Shown: positions 36,041 to 46,548, counted from the stretch's first letter. The stretch is DNA of 64,000 nt from Spongilla lacustris (GCA_949361645.1 OX442422.1:4475137-4539136); one strand, 5' to 3'. The notes: generated by a model from the sequence alone, not told the origin. Made by a program: numbers and translations.

Positions 36041-38009
36041 TGCCTCTTTTCTCTATTTGGGCATAATTAGCTTCCGTGTCTGACAAGGAACGAGAGGCAT
36101 ATGCAACAGGTTTCCACTCAGAGTCATGCTTTTGTAGAAGTGCGGCACCCAATCCATGCGAAGAAGCATCTGCTGATATTTTTGTTTCAGCATTAGGGTC
36201 ATAGATGCAAAGCACTGTAGGCTGGCTGAGCTCCTTCTTAATTCCAGTAAATGCCTGTTGTTGGGCTTCAGACCACTGCCAAATACGAGCTTTCTTTAGC
36301 AATTCGCATAATGGTTGTGTGATTTGGGCCAGGTTGGGAGAAAATTTGCCCAATTGGTTCACCATTCCAAGAAAGCATCTCAATTCAGGGATAGTTCGAG
36401 GTGGTTCAATGTTTTGTATAGCTGCAGTTTTTTCAGGATCTGCTCGGATGCCTGTTTCATCAATGATGTGACCCAGGAATGAGACTTGGGACATTGAAAA
36501 CTTACACTTATCCTTATTAAGTGTTACACCCGCTGACTGGATTCTTCTCAGGACCACCATTAAACGTGCATCATGCTGGTCTTGATCCTTGCCAAATACT
36601 AAAATGTCATCTATCTGGCAAACAACTCCTTCAAGGCCCTCCAGGATGCGGCTCATGCGTTTTTGAAAGTGCTCCGGTGCACTGCTTATCCCAAAAGGCA
36701 TTTTATTGAAGCAATACCGTCCGTAGGACTGTTCTGACAATGGGATCTGCCAAAATCCCCTATTTGCATCCAGTTTGCTGAATATTCTTGCACCAGTTAG
36801 CAATGCCAGGGTTTCATCAACCTTTGGTAGTGGATGTACTTCTCTCAAAACACTGCTATTAAGAGGCCTGAAATCCACACATATTCGGACATCCCCATTC
36901 TTCTTGCGAGCCACGACCGTGCCGGCACACCATGGTGTAGGAATGTCCACTTTTGAGATAACTCCTAACGATAGCATTCTATCAAGCTCTTGTCTAACCT
37001 TCTGACGCAATGGAATTGGGATATTCCGTGGAGTGAAAAGTGCATATGGTTTAGCACTTGGCTGCAGACGAATATCAAAAGGTTCTCCAAGATCACCCAA
37101 TCCTTGAAAGAGTGCTGGAAACTCATCCATTACAGATGACACACTAACTGCTTCTATTCTAGCTATTAGTTTCAATGCGATGATGGCTGGAAGACCCAAC
37201 AAGTTCGTCCGAAGTCCTGCCACAACAAAAATGGTTTCAATGCTTTCCTTTCCGTTGTAAGACACCTTGCCGTTAAACTGCCCTAAGACTCTCTTCCGAT
37301 GACATCGATAGCATGTAGCTTTTCTAGCAGGGCATTCACTGAAAGGGTGTTGTTCTCTGCTACACCTTAGACATTTCCTCCCCTTTTGCTTCTGTGGGTA
37401 GCTCTCTGGTTGGTCTCTTTCTCTTACGTATCCTTTACTGCCTGATGCTTCATCCAGTGTGATGTCTTCCATACCTTTCAAAACTTGCTGTTGTTCCTGT
37501 ACCGCGTCCTGCTGTCTTTCTATTTTCTTGGCTTTTTCCAAGGTGAGATCTGGATCAAGCTGAAGTCTTTTTGACAGGGCTTCGTCTCTGATTCCTACCA
37601 CGATCCTATCTCGTATCATTTCTGCTTGCAGTGTGCCGTAGTCACAATTTTCTGTCAATTTGTACAGCTCCATGATGTAGGTATCCATCGGTTCACCTTC
37701 ACGCTGACATCGTCGATTAAATCGTGCCCTCTCGAATATCACATTTCTTCTCACCCTGAAAAACGCGTCGAACTTTTCAACTTCCTTTAGGTAGACTTTC
37801 TGTTCCTCGGCCGTTATGTTAGTCGAAGCGAGAACTGCTGCCGCTCCTTCGCCCATACAATAAAGTTGCGTATTGACCTGTTTTTCATCTAAGTCTGCGG
37901 CAAGACCCGCCGCCGCACGAAACTGGACGAACCTGGCTATCCAACGAGGCCAATCGTCCGGCGTTTGAAAGTTAAATGAATCTGGTGGTTTCAACAGAAT
38001 CTGTGCCAT
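36018..38009 (-). CDS. Ty3/gypsy gag, zinc knuckle, RT and start of RNase H
   Basis: A long minus-strand frame. I take the ATG at 38009 (M-A-Q-I-L-L-K-P-P) because the open frame further up begins inside the LTR and crosses the primer-binding site. Gag holds W-P-R-W-I-A-R-F and F-F-x-V-R-R-N-V, then a CCHC-like knuckle (C-L-R-C, then C-Y-R-C-H). RT shows K-L-D-A-N-R-G-F-W-Q-I, M-P-F-G-I-S-S-A-P and Q-I-D-D-I-L-V-F in place of the usual Y-x-D-D. RNase H starts at S-A-D-A-S-S-H-G-L-G. Between the knuckle and V-S-Y-N-G-K the expected aspartic protease D-T/S-G core is absent, an in-frame deletion. A derivative lacking protease cannot process its own polyprotein. Confidence 0.85.
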   Translation of the reverse strand: MAQILLKPPDSFNFQTPDDWPRWIARFVQFRAAAGLAADLDEKQVNTQLYCMGEGAAAVLASTNITAEEQKVYLKEVEKFDAFFRVRRNVIFERARFNRRCQREGEPMDTYIMELYKLTENCDYGTLQAEMIRDRIVVGIRDEALSKRLQLDPDLTLEKAKKIERQQDAVQEQQQVLKGMEDITLDEASGSKGYVRERDQPESYPQKQKGRKCLRCSREQHPFSECPARKATCYRCHRKRVLGQFNGKVSYNGKESIETIFVVAGLRTNLLGLPAIIALKLIARIEAVSVSSVMDEFPALFQGLGDLGEPFDIRLQPSAKPYALFTPRNIPIPLRQKVRQELDRMLSLGVISKVDIPTPWCAGTVVARKKNGDVRICVDFRPLNSSVLREVHPLPKVDETLALLTGARIFSKLDANRGFWQIPLSEQSYGRYCFNKMPFGISSAPEHFQKRMSRILEGLEGVVCQIDDILVFGKDQDQHDARLMVVLRRIQSAGVTLNKDKCKFSMSQVSFLGHIIDETGIRADPEKTAAIQNIEPPRTIPELRCFLGMVNQLGKFSPNLAQITQPLCELLKKARIWQWSEAQQQAFTGIKKELSQPTVLCIYDPNAETKISADASSHGLGAALLQKHDSEWKPVAYASRSLSDTEANYAQIEKRGIGKCLGL

Positions 38010-38015
38010 TCCAAA

Positions 38016-38030
38016 CAACCGCTGCCACCA
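38016..38030 (-). promoter_or_regulatory. Primer-binding site of the Ty3/gypsy element
   Basis: TGGTGGCAGCGGTTG starts directly after the LTR end ACTACA. LTR elements normally prime minus-strand DNA synthesis here with a tRNA whose 3' CCA pairs with TGG. The tRNA identity was not determined. Confidence 0.6.
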
Positions 38031-38101
38031 TGTAGTGTTCTCCAAAATATATATTAATAATCAAAGTTCTATATATCGCACACCTTAATAATTATACTTA
38101 G
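38031..38101 (-). repeat. 5' LTR of the Ty3/gypsy element, main part, split by a Mutator-like element
   Basis: Matches 34331-34401. The remaining LTR bases resume at 40054 (CATACAGTTTACACCACA). The break carries a 10-bp duplication TTATACTTAG, present once in the intact LTR. Confidence 0.85.
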
Positions 38102-40043
38102 GGGTGTAGCTAAAACCAGGAGCAGGAGCAGGAGCAGGAGTTGCTACCTAAAACCAGGAGCAGGAGCAGGAGTTGCTACCTAAAACCAGGAACAGGAGCA
38201 GGAGTAGGAGCAGGAGTTGCTACCTAAAACCAGGAGCAGGAGCAGGAGTTAGTACCTAAAACCAGGAGCAGGAGTTAGTACCTAAAACCAGGAGCAGGAG
38301 CAGGAGCAGGAGCAGGTGTTTTTACCTAAAATCTCGTATGAACAGGCGCAGTATGTTACGTATGCCTTACGAGCAAGCTTAAGCTTAATAGTGCATACCG
38401 CTCATTATAAGTTTAAGCTCGTGCGGCGGGTATTGTAATATACCATTTTCTCTACAGCCTGTAATATTGAGTAAAAGCATCATTTATTTCTCCACATTTC
38501 TGATTATCCAATATAGATGAACAGAAACTGATTTGTTTTCTATTTAGTTCCACGGGGATGAACTTTGACAAATGCTGCAGTGGTCCAGACTGCCCTCCAG
38601 ATAATTAAAAGTGAATTCATTATTAGCACTACTGCATGGAAAGCAGGAGTTCTTTTATTCTTTTACTAATTTGCACTGTTGATAATTGCATGAGCATACT
38701 GCATTTTCTAGTGGGGCCCCTAACAGCTGAGCTCGATAATTTCTTTTGATATTGCTCAGTTCTATATGCATGTACCTAGCTAGGAAAACTACAGTTATTT
38801 ATATTATTATAATTTTGCCAGACAGAGTTAGACTGCATGTCTGCTTTTTCTTGCCATACTTCTGCATGGCTGATGGCTCCAAGTTGTCCCAGCGCCAGGG
38901 CTCAATCTCCATCTTGACCTCTCTGAATTTTAGGCTGGTGTAAAGTGGGTGTTAGGCATTGATACCTCCTAAGGCTGCTGATCCTGCTGTCATGCACACT
39001 CAATTCAGTAAAGGTACTTGGATTAAGCGATGGTAACTAAATGTCAAATGCAGCTGGCTTGTCTAACACCTAGAGAGGGACCAGGACATCAGCATGCAGG
39101 TCGAGTACGCCATTGGTCATGCCCATTAACACTCCCTGCCTCTACATGGGCACCAACACATGCAAGATTCAAGAAATACATCTCGTAGTCTGTTGTGGTG
39201 GGAGACCACATCACCTCTATGCCTGCAGGTTAATGCATGATGACCCAAGAGTTCCAAACAGTGAGAGGGACAGTATGGATATTTGGCACCTTGGGAGGTA
39301 TCAATGCCTAAGTTCAGCCTAACAACCACTTTACACCAGCGTAAAATTCAGAGGGGTCAAGATGGAGATTGAGCCCTGGCGCTGGGACAACTTGGAGCCA
39401 TGCAGAAGTATGGCAAGAAGAAGCAGACAGTCTACCTCTGTCTGGCAAAATTATTATCATTATAAATAACTGTAATTTCGCAACATACATTCGTAAAAGA
39501 ATAAAAGAACTCCTGCTTAAATTTCCATGCAGTAGTGCTAATAATGAATTCACTTTTAATTATCTGGAGGGTAGTCTGGACCACTCTGCAGCATTTGTCA
39601 AAGTTCATCCCCGTGGAACTGAATTAAAACAAATCAGTTTCTGTTAATCTATATTGGATATTCAGAAATGTGGAGAAATAAATGGTGCTTTTACTCAATA
39701 TTACAGGCATGCTGGGTGCACGCGTGTGTAGAGAAAATGGTATATTACAATACCCGCCGCACGAGCTGAAACTTATAATGAGCGGTATGCACTCTTAAGC
39801 TTGCTCGTAAGGCATACGTAACATACTGCGCCTGTTCATACGAGATTTTAGGTAAAAACACCTGCTCCTGCTCCTGCTCCTGGTTTTAGGTACTAACTCC
39901 TGCTCCTGCTCCTGGTTTTAGGTAGCAACTCCTGCTCCTACTCCTGCTCCTGTTCCTGGTTTTAGGTAGCAACTCCTGCTCCTGCTCCTGGTTTTAGGTA
40001 GCAACTCCTGCTCCTGCTCCTGCTCCTGGTTTTAGCTACACCC
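38102..40043. mobile_element. Mutator-like foldback element with long arms, inserted in the LTR
   Basis: The termini GGGTGTAGCTAAAACCAGG and CCTGGTTTTAGCTACACCC are perfect inverses, and TTATACTTAG flanks both sides (38092-38101, 40044-40053). The outer arms are tandem GGAGCA-type blocks with GTTGCTACCTAAAACCAGG units. Inverted similarity continues inward (AATTCATTATTAGCACTACT against its inverse near 39536, and GGCTCCAAGTTGTCCCAGCG against its inverse near 39385), so each arm is about 0.75-0.88 kb with a unique centre of about 0.3 kb. A 9-10 bp duplication plus long arms fits the Mutator superfamily. No transposase is present. Confidence 0.8.
39126..39470 (-). pseudogene. Captured LINE-like C-terminal segment inside the foldback element
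   Basis: Minus-strand reading gives VVPAPGLNLHLDPSEFYAGV, W-L-L-G, C-P-S-H then L-L-G-H-H-A-L-T-C-R-H-R-G-D-V-V and H-H-N-R-L-R-D-V-F. This C-P-x-C / G-H-H-A-x-x-C / R-H-N-x-L-R-D pattern is the zinc-knuckle tail that follows reverse transcriptase in many marine-invertebrate LINE-like ORFs. The first part lies in the arm (also present inverted near 38870-38940) and the knuckle in the unique centre. Recognition is from motif memory; it does not look functional. Confidence 0.5.
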
Positions 40044-40072
40044 TTATACTTAGCATACAGTTTACACCACAA

Positions 40073-42921
40073 AAGGAATGATCTCCATCTCTGTAGCCTT
40101 CGATATGCTTTCTAATCGTCGCGTTGAGAAGGAATGGGCTTGCCGACACTCCAAAAACTACTCTGGTGAAGCGCATGACAACTAGTCTAGGAAGCTGTGC
40201 CGTGTTGTCATCTACCCACAGAAACCTTAAAGCATTGCGGTCTTCTCCTGCTACAGACACCATAAGAAAGGCCTTCTCAATGACTACTGCAGTCACAGCT
40301 ATCTGAAAGACGGAATCTCAGAAGGATGTCCAAAATGTTCTGTCCGAAGGTCGGTCCAGCATACAAACAATCATTAAGAAATGGTCCATTACTCCTTGCC
40401 GATGCATCATAAACGATGCGCAGCTTAGTTGTCAGCTTATCCTCCCGTATTAAGACATGATGAGGAAGGTAGTGCGTTGCTCCAATAGGTCCAGCATCAG
40501 AAGGATGAACTGTTTCCACTATGCCTCTGTCTGAGCTAGTCTCGAATGATCTCATCATACTGGATCAGGATGTGTGGTGATTGCTGGAGTCTCTTAAGCA
40601 GATTGAAGAGTCGCCTCTGGCTAAGTTCAAGATTATCTGGCAGCATGATGCATGGAGTCTTCCAAGGCAGTCGTACACAATAGCGACCACCACGGAAGTA
40701 TACATCTTCAAGAAATTTCTCGTACACAGATTCTTCACCTTCCTTGATTCCTAAAGTGTCAAGGTCCCAAAATGCCTGTAACTTCTTCTCCAGATGGACG
40801 AGCTCTTGCTGTGATGAATTTGTCTGCACTGTTAGTATATGAGAGATGTTAGAGCATGTCACATGTGATTCAGCAATAACACTGGGAACGGGGCCTGAGA
40901 GAACCCAACCAAAACACGTCTCTGCATTGCAGATGGACCAGATCTACTTTGCACAATCTCCCCCGTAACAACCTCCCAGTATTGATCCACTCCAATCAGA
41001 ATGCCAATTTCCAGACATTCATTCAGACCACCTGAGTCAGCTAGCTCCAAGCCAGTTAAATGTGGTAAGTAGTCTATTGCACAGTTGATTGGCTGTCCAG
41101 TTATGGGTCCACAGATGGTTGGAATGGTAAGCAAAGATAACATTATGTCCGATCCTACCTTCGTTTCCACACTAAGACTAACCACAATGCACACCTGAAG
41201 TCTTCCTTCTTCTGTGGCAAAGGCTTTCACAAGTAGCGTCTCCCTTTGCTCCTCCTTCAATCCAAGTGCTTCACTCAGCTGTCTAGAGATGTAGGACCTC
41301 AGGCTACCACTGTCCAGTATAATTCTTGTTTCGATCACTATACATATACTACTATGGTGCCGTTTACCAGGAGCCCTGACCTTGACACGAGCTGTTTGAA
41401 GTAATATTGGCACCTTAGTGCTCACAAATGGTGAAAGGGACGTTTGAGGACTTCCACCAGTGTTTGACGTTGATCCATTTGAGGCATTCAGACCCAACTG
41501 GTGACTACCTGTCGAATTTGAGGGTCCTTGTGGACGGTGCTTGGTAGCAGACAATGGTTCTGGGACACATACTACTATGGTGTCGTTTCTGACAGCTGAA
41601 ACACTTTGCTGATGAACGGCAATTCTTACTCACATGACCTTTCTTAAGGCACACAAAGCAACGTCCAGACCTGAGCAGTATCTGTTTCCTTGCCTTAACA
41701 TCTGCAACGTTTCTGCACTGGGATGGAAGATGAGTCTGATCACAATAGACACAGTGGACAGAAGGGTCAGTCGACAAGAGAGCAGCTGTGGTTGGAGGGC
41801 TTCTGGTCATCTTATTACTGCATGTCCCAGAGTTTGCTGCTGCTCTTTCCCTAGCATCTGTTTCCCTATCTAGGATCTTCATGACTGCACAGGTCCCACT
41901 CAGCCTCCTTGATTTCTCTACTGACTGTGAGACGGAACTCTTGGGGTAACTTGGTGATCAGTACAGATGAAATTAGAGCACCATACGAAGATGATGGAAC
42001 ACCCAAAAATGCAAGACCTCAAATGTGGGACTCCACCAAGTTGTACAGGTGCCTAAGATCCTTAAGACCGTGCTGAGAACTTACAGCTTCAAGATTCATC
42101 AGTATGTCCATATGTTTGGCAATGATCATCTGCTTATTCCTGAAGCGCTTCTTCAATATCTCCACAGCTTCCCAATAATTCGCTGATGTGAGGGTCAGAC
42201 CTGCCACTGCTGCTGCTGCAGAATCTTCTAGCAAGGTGTTCAAGTAGTTGAACTTATCCACCGAGGAGAGTTGGTCGTTACTATGAATAGCTGTCTCAAA
42301 TGAGTCCCAGAAGGCCATCCAGCTTGTCAGTTCTCCATTGAACCGTCTCAATTCCAATTTGGGCAGTCTAATCCTTGTCTCCCGAGTGGACCGGGTAGTT
42401 ACAGCAGGAACAGTCGATATGGATGAACTTGTTCCGGCAGCCCTTGTTCCTGGAGGAGTTTCAATGTCTCCTACTACTGCCGTGACGTTTTGTGAAGGAT
42501 TCACCTGTTCCGTTACGTTAATGCTGTGTCTGGATTCCGTGCCGTCGTGTTCAGAACGTGATACGTCATGTCTAGAACCCGATGAGCCATCTTGTGTAGG
42601 AGCGCTTGTCTCAGAGGTCCCCGACTGGCCCGACAATGCCGATTCGATCTCCTAGATCGCTAATTCAATCTTTTCTAGGAGAATGTCAGCCTCCTCTATT
42701 TCGGAATACACGTCCTGTTCGCTTTCAGTAGCGTCAAGGATAGCTGCGACTTGCTAACGGATGATCGTCAGTTTCTCCTTTAACGTTCGGAGTGCCAAAC
42801 TCAGCTTCGGTGTGTTTCGTTCTTCCGCTTCTAAGGTTCCCTGTACCTGTGTTAAAGTTCTGGTAACTGAACCACGATGCCCTGCGCGAACTCGTTTCTT
42901 TTTGTTCGTTTCTTTGCTCAT
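40073..42921 (-). pseudogene. BEL/Pao retrotransposon, 5' half (gag, zinc knuckle, protease, RT start)
   Basis: Minus-strand frames in order. The gag start is ATG at 42921 with a basic K-K-K-R-V-R-A-G-H-R-G opening. A gag core lies at 42019-42636 (L-P-K-L-E-L-R-R-F-N-G, W-x-x-F-W-D-S-F, F-N-Y-L, R-F-R-N-K-Q), which is DUF1759-like. Zinc knuckles follow at 41505-41882 (C-F-V-C-L-K-K-G-H, C-F-S-C-Q-K-R-H), then a protease with D-S-G-S at 40859-41554. Next are a spacer (40536-40862, K-L-Q-A-F-W-D-L-D-T-L-G-I) and RT (R-I-V-Y-D-A-S-A-R at 40430, I-E-K-A-F-L near 40270, R-F-L-W-V-D-D, F-G-V-S-A-S-P-F). Several stops and shifts separate these, so the copy is dead. It is cut by the gypsy insertion right after H-S-F in RT. 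Confidence 0.85.
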
Positions 42922-42962
42922 TTGCAGTGATTTCTATAATCCGTTCCGAATCAGTTCCGCGG

Positions 42963-43020
42963 CTCGAAAGCTAGAGACCATGTACTACTTACGGATTCTG
43001 GATCACTATTAGGGCGGATT
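42963..43020 (-). repeat. BEL/Pao primer-binding site and end of its 5' LTR
   Basis: On the minus strand GTAGTACA (LTR end, at 42981) is followed directly by TGGTCTCTAGCTTTCGAGCC, a good primer-binding-site candidate upstream of the gag ATG. The outer boundary of the LTR could not be set because the 3' LTR is missing. Confidence 0.5.
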
Positions 43021-43350
43021 ACCCCGGTACAGCACTCGCACACGTGCAGTGGAGATCGTGGACAGGAAAAAAAAGTTGACATTAATTTTATGTTTCTTTG
43101 AATTTAAAACAATAACCACATGTGATATTGAAAATCTAACTGCACAGATACATTACAGTGGTTTGCGGCCATACATTTTGTGGACAAAAGGCATACCTAT
43201 TGAAATATTGAAAAAGTGGCGTAATGCCTTAGCAACCACCCTTGACAACCGACAACCTTACAAACTTTGCACTACGTGTTAACATGTTTGAAGGTGTCGC
43301 CATTTAAAGGCCATACATGGAATGAAGTACCTTTGTTCTATTAGTAGCCA

Positions 43351-43488
43351 ATGTCACATGGCCTAGTTTTACTCTCCACTGCTTCCTACAAGTGTCCATT
43401 TTGTGACGAACCCATCGACTTCAACGTACTTTTTCAACCACGCAGACAAATTCTGGTCCCCAAGTGGAAGCACAGAACAAAAGGGGAC
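43351..43488 (+). CDS. Candidate exon with C-x2-C motif
   Basis: An ATG-initiated frame reading SYKCPFCDEPIDFNVLF then a basic stretch, ending near a GTACTT donor-like site. The C-P-F-C pair could be half of a zinc-binding site. It may belong to the same gene as the candidate exons at 44098 and 45145, but no continuous gene model could be built. A 205-codon minus-strand ORF (43434-44051) overlaps it and looks compositionally random. Confidence 0.22.
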
Positions 43489-44097
43489 AGAAGGTACTTA
43501 CAACGTATAGTATGTAACTGTAGCCATACTTTTTCTCCGCGATGGTATACGCGTGTGAAGTATACTGTGGTTTGAGCCGTGGTAACTATTAATAGTACAT
43601 GTGCGTATGGACGTGTCATATGATAATTTGAAAAGGGATAGAATGTCTTTCTCCTTTGTTTGGCGGTGGAATTGCTTCCACAATCCTGGGTGCAATGGAT
43701 AGCCTGTGCTCTTGAACAATAAGAGAGGGGTGTGGACCTTCTTGTTGATACATTGATAAGTTCTCTGTGTGGGCATGGATAGTCAGGATAGACGCTAACC
43801 CCTGTTAACCTAGGAGACCAAAGCCTGCACACATCCACCTTGCCCATTGTTATAGATATATAAATTCTATCAACTTGACTGCTCTTGTAGACCACAGTGT
43901 ACAGACATTGTACACAGGTGGTGCCCAAGAGAAGTGAGCAATATGTATGGTGTGTGGAATGGCTTGTATCATCACAATTAGCCTTAGGTTGAGCAGTGCT
44001 GTACAGGACATGTGGGTCTGGGCCCCAGACACTGGTTGTCTTCTCTCCCATAGGTGTACCATTAAGATCAATGTCCTAGCCATCATCGATTAAGCAG

Positions 44098-44178
44098 CTT
44101 CATGTGTTAGACAACCCTCCTCTTAGTGTCTCCATCATTGAGACTGCATCCCCCGGTACCTTTACCTACACTTCTCAG
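44098..44178 (+). CDS. Candidate internal exon
   Basis: After an AG at 44096-44097, the frame L-H-V-L-D-N-P-P-L-S-V-S-I-I-E-T-A-S-P-G continues to T-S-Q and a GT donor at 44179. Composition is protein-like. No family recognised. Confidence 0.25.
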
Positions 44179-44300
44179 GTGTGCCTATCCATATGTTATG
44201 CGAAGAAAGTGACTGCTATTCTGACCCCAATCCATTGGCCCCTCCAGCTGTTCCTGTTCTCAGCACTTAATGGATATAAATGTGAAGCCATTAGTAGTAG

Positions 44301-44938
44301 CTTCTCTTCTACTCCCTTACCTCTCCCTCCCCTCTCCTCCCTCCCCTCTCCTCCCTCCCCTCTCCTCCCTCCCCTCTCCTCCCTCCCCTCTCCCTCTCCT
44401 CCCCCTTCCTCTCCTTCCTCCCCTCCCTTCCTCTTCTCCTCTCCTCTCTCCTCCCCTCTCTCCCCTCTCCTCTCCCCCACCTCTCCCCTCTCCCCTCCTC
44501 TCCCCTCCCCTCCTCTCCCCTCCTCCTCCTCTCCTCCCCCCTCCCCTCCCCCTCCCTCTCCTCTCCCCCTCCTCTCCCCCTCCCCTCCTCTCCCCTCCCC
44601 CTCCTCTCCCCCTCCCCATCCTCTCCCCCTCCCCCTCCTCTCCCCCTCCCCCTCCTCTCCCCCTCCCCCTCCTCTCCCCCTCCTCCCCCTCTCCCCCCTA
44701 CTCCCCTCTCCTTCCCCTCTCCCTCTCCCCCTCCTCTCCTCCCCCCTTTCCTCCCCTCCTTTTCCCTCTCCTCTCCCCTCTCCTCCCCCTTTCCCCTCTC
44801 CTCCCCCCTCTCTCCCCTCTCCCTTCCCCTCCTCCCCCTCCCTCCCCTCTTCCTCCCCTCTTCCTCCCCTCTCCCTCCCCCTCTCCTCCCCTCTCTCTCC
44901 CCCTCTCCCCCTCACTCTCCTTCTCCCTCCCATTCTCC
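44301..44938. repeat. 0.64 kb polypyrimidine (CT) tract
   Basis: Almost pure C and T on the plus strand, built of CTCCTCTCCCC and CCCTCC units. Mirror-symmetric pyrimidine tracts can form triplex DNA. ORFs of 200-350 codons over it (P/S/L on plus, G/E/R on minus) arise only because this composition contains almost no stop codons. Confidence 0.95.
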
Positions 44939-45144
44939 CTTGTTGTTACACTATCCCTTCTATTTACTGTACTACACTAATGCCAGTCTGTTGGTTCTCC
45001 TTAATAATTCTGTTTACACTTATAACTACACTGTCAAAATACTGCTCATACACGTCACAAGCACTTCCAGTGGGTGCCATCAGGGGGTGTATACTTATAG
45101 TAACTCTGAACATTGATAGAATGCCCTCCTTTTCTTCCCTGTAG

Positions 45145-45252
45145 CCACCAAAAGGCTTCCATAGACTCTGCAACGTTTCTGGAGCTGGTCTCTGTGGCGT
45201 TACATCTAGGCTATGTGACCGAACAAAGCAACTGAAGCCGCATTATTCATAG
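45145..45252 (+). CDS. Candidate terminal exon, unknown gene
   Basis: A strong acceptor (TTTTCTTCCCTGTAG) is followed by 35 codons and a stop: P-P-K-G-F-H-R-L-C-N-V-S-G-A-G-L-C-G-V then S-R-L-C-D-R-T-K-Q-L. The cysteine spacing and absence of repeats make coding plausible. I cannot name the family. Upstream partners may be the weak exons at 43351 and 44098, separated by the CT tract. Confidence 0.3.
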   Translation, partial: PPKGFHRLCNVSGAGLCGVTSRLCDRTKQLKPHYS

Positions 45253-45254
45253 CA

Positions 45255-46500
45255 AAGCAAAACCGTTTATTGTGTGATGAAAAAAAAAGTATGGCTGCAT
45301 CTGAATGGTGTTTCTGTACACCTAATTGTGTTTAGTTTATGACGCGGCATACCAACCGTCTTGAGAATTTGTCTGTGCTTGGTGTTTTCATCGTAAAGTT
45401 ATCCCTCTCCCATACGATATCCGTATATAAATTGGCTGCGCGTTATTAAGGATTGCTATATGTAGGGTGCGCATATGGTATAGTCTCTACTACGACGATA
45501 CACCAGTTACATGGGAGGGATCAACGGGCATTCGATCGTAAAATGAACAAGATACAGCTCCCTAAAAAAACACCATTTTAATGAGGCCATGACGCAATGG
45601 ATTTTTTTGGTTTACGGTATTGTCTAATTATGGACCCTTTTGTCCAGCCGCAGAGGGCTGTGACATGGGCTATACAATTGTCATCACGTAATAAAAAATA
45701 TGCTGTGTCACGTGACAGTCACATTCTACCACTTTCGTTTTCAGTGACCCCAGTCTTGTCAACTTATCTTCACTCAGGGATAGCGGATCAGGATGATTAT
45801 TGGGATTTAGCTTAAGCACCAACCTCTAAATGATTTGGCCGAGCCGGATTCTAAACCCGAGAAACCGTTGGGTTAGTTTTGAGCGATATGTACCTTATAA
45901 GGACTCAAAGTGTTTGGCTTTTTTTTTTCGAAGCACTCGATTCATGCTAGATAAGTTATTCAGTCAGTTGTCCCGAGCGATGATCATTTCATCGTTTGGG
46001 CCCCTTTTACAATGTACCAGATTGTTTTTCCATTAGAATTCGGGTTGCCTAACTTCTGGCTTTAAAAACAGCACCATTTTCGGATGAATTTCATTAAAAC
46101 GATGCCTTTAAAAAAAAACAGTTATTCTCAGTTATGGCTAAGTAAGTGGGCGGTGGTACGACTAAAACCAAGATTGAAGAACAGTTCTTTTCAGAACCAA
46201 GCATGATCCATCTGCATGGCCGGCGGAGCCCATTAGGCAACCCAGGCAATTGCCTGGGTAGATTTTGGGGCTGAAAAATAAATAAATTAATATACATGTA
46301 ATTCGCTTCGTGATAAATTTAATAACAATGCATGCATTATCATTAAAATCATGATAAAGACTTTTAATAATTAAACTATTACTAGTTAGTAAATCTAGAT
46401 CTATATGGATAGTATGTTTAAAGGTTTTAGATTTAATCTGACGTAATCATGAAGTATGATATCCATTTAAAACCATAAGAAAGCTTTCGTGACTTTGTTA
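45255..46500. other. Non-coding stretch
   Basis: No gene recognised. A short segment near 46215-46290 (CCGGCGGAGCCC, GGCAATTGCC) resembles a transposon end but has no visible partner. Confidence 0.4.
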
Positions 46501-46548
46501 ATCTCGTACCCAGACCCAGTGTACGTAACGATGATTATCGCTTACTGT

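Larger units (their letters stand above)
34331..40070 (-). mobile_element. Ty3/gypsy LTR retrotransposon inserted in Pao RT
   Basis: A complete insertion bounded by 89-bp LTRs (34331-34419, and 38031-38101 plus 40054-40070 after removing an inserted element) and AAAGG on both sides (34326-34330 and 40072-40076, with one A between LTR and repeat depending on how the boundary is drawn). A primer-binding-like site TGGTGGCAGCGGTTG lies next to the upper LTR (38016-38030) and a purine tract next to the lower. Internal order is gag, zinc knuckle, RT, RNase H, integrase. LTRs this short are unusual. The protease core is missing and there is a frame change between RNase H halves, so this copy is probably defective. 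Confidence 0.88.

Noticed and set aside
43434..44051. 205-codon minus-strand ORF
   Set aside because: No domain, signal or repeat logic, low-information composition (H, Y, T, C scattered), and overlapping ORFs in other frames. A frame of this length can arise by chance in 64 kb.
44104..45144. 346-codon proline/serine ORF and 245-codon glycine/glutamate ORF
   Set aside because: Pure products of the CT tract, which contains almost no stop codons in any frame.
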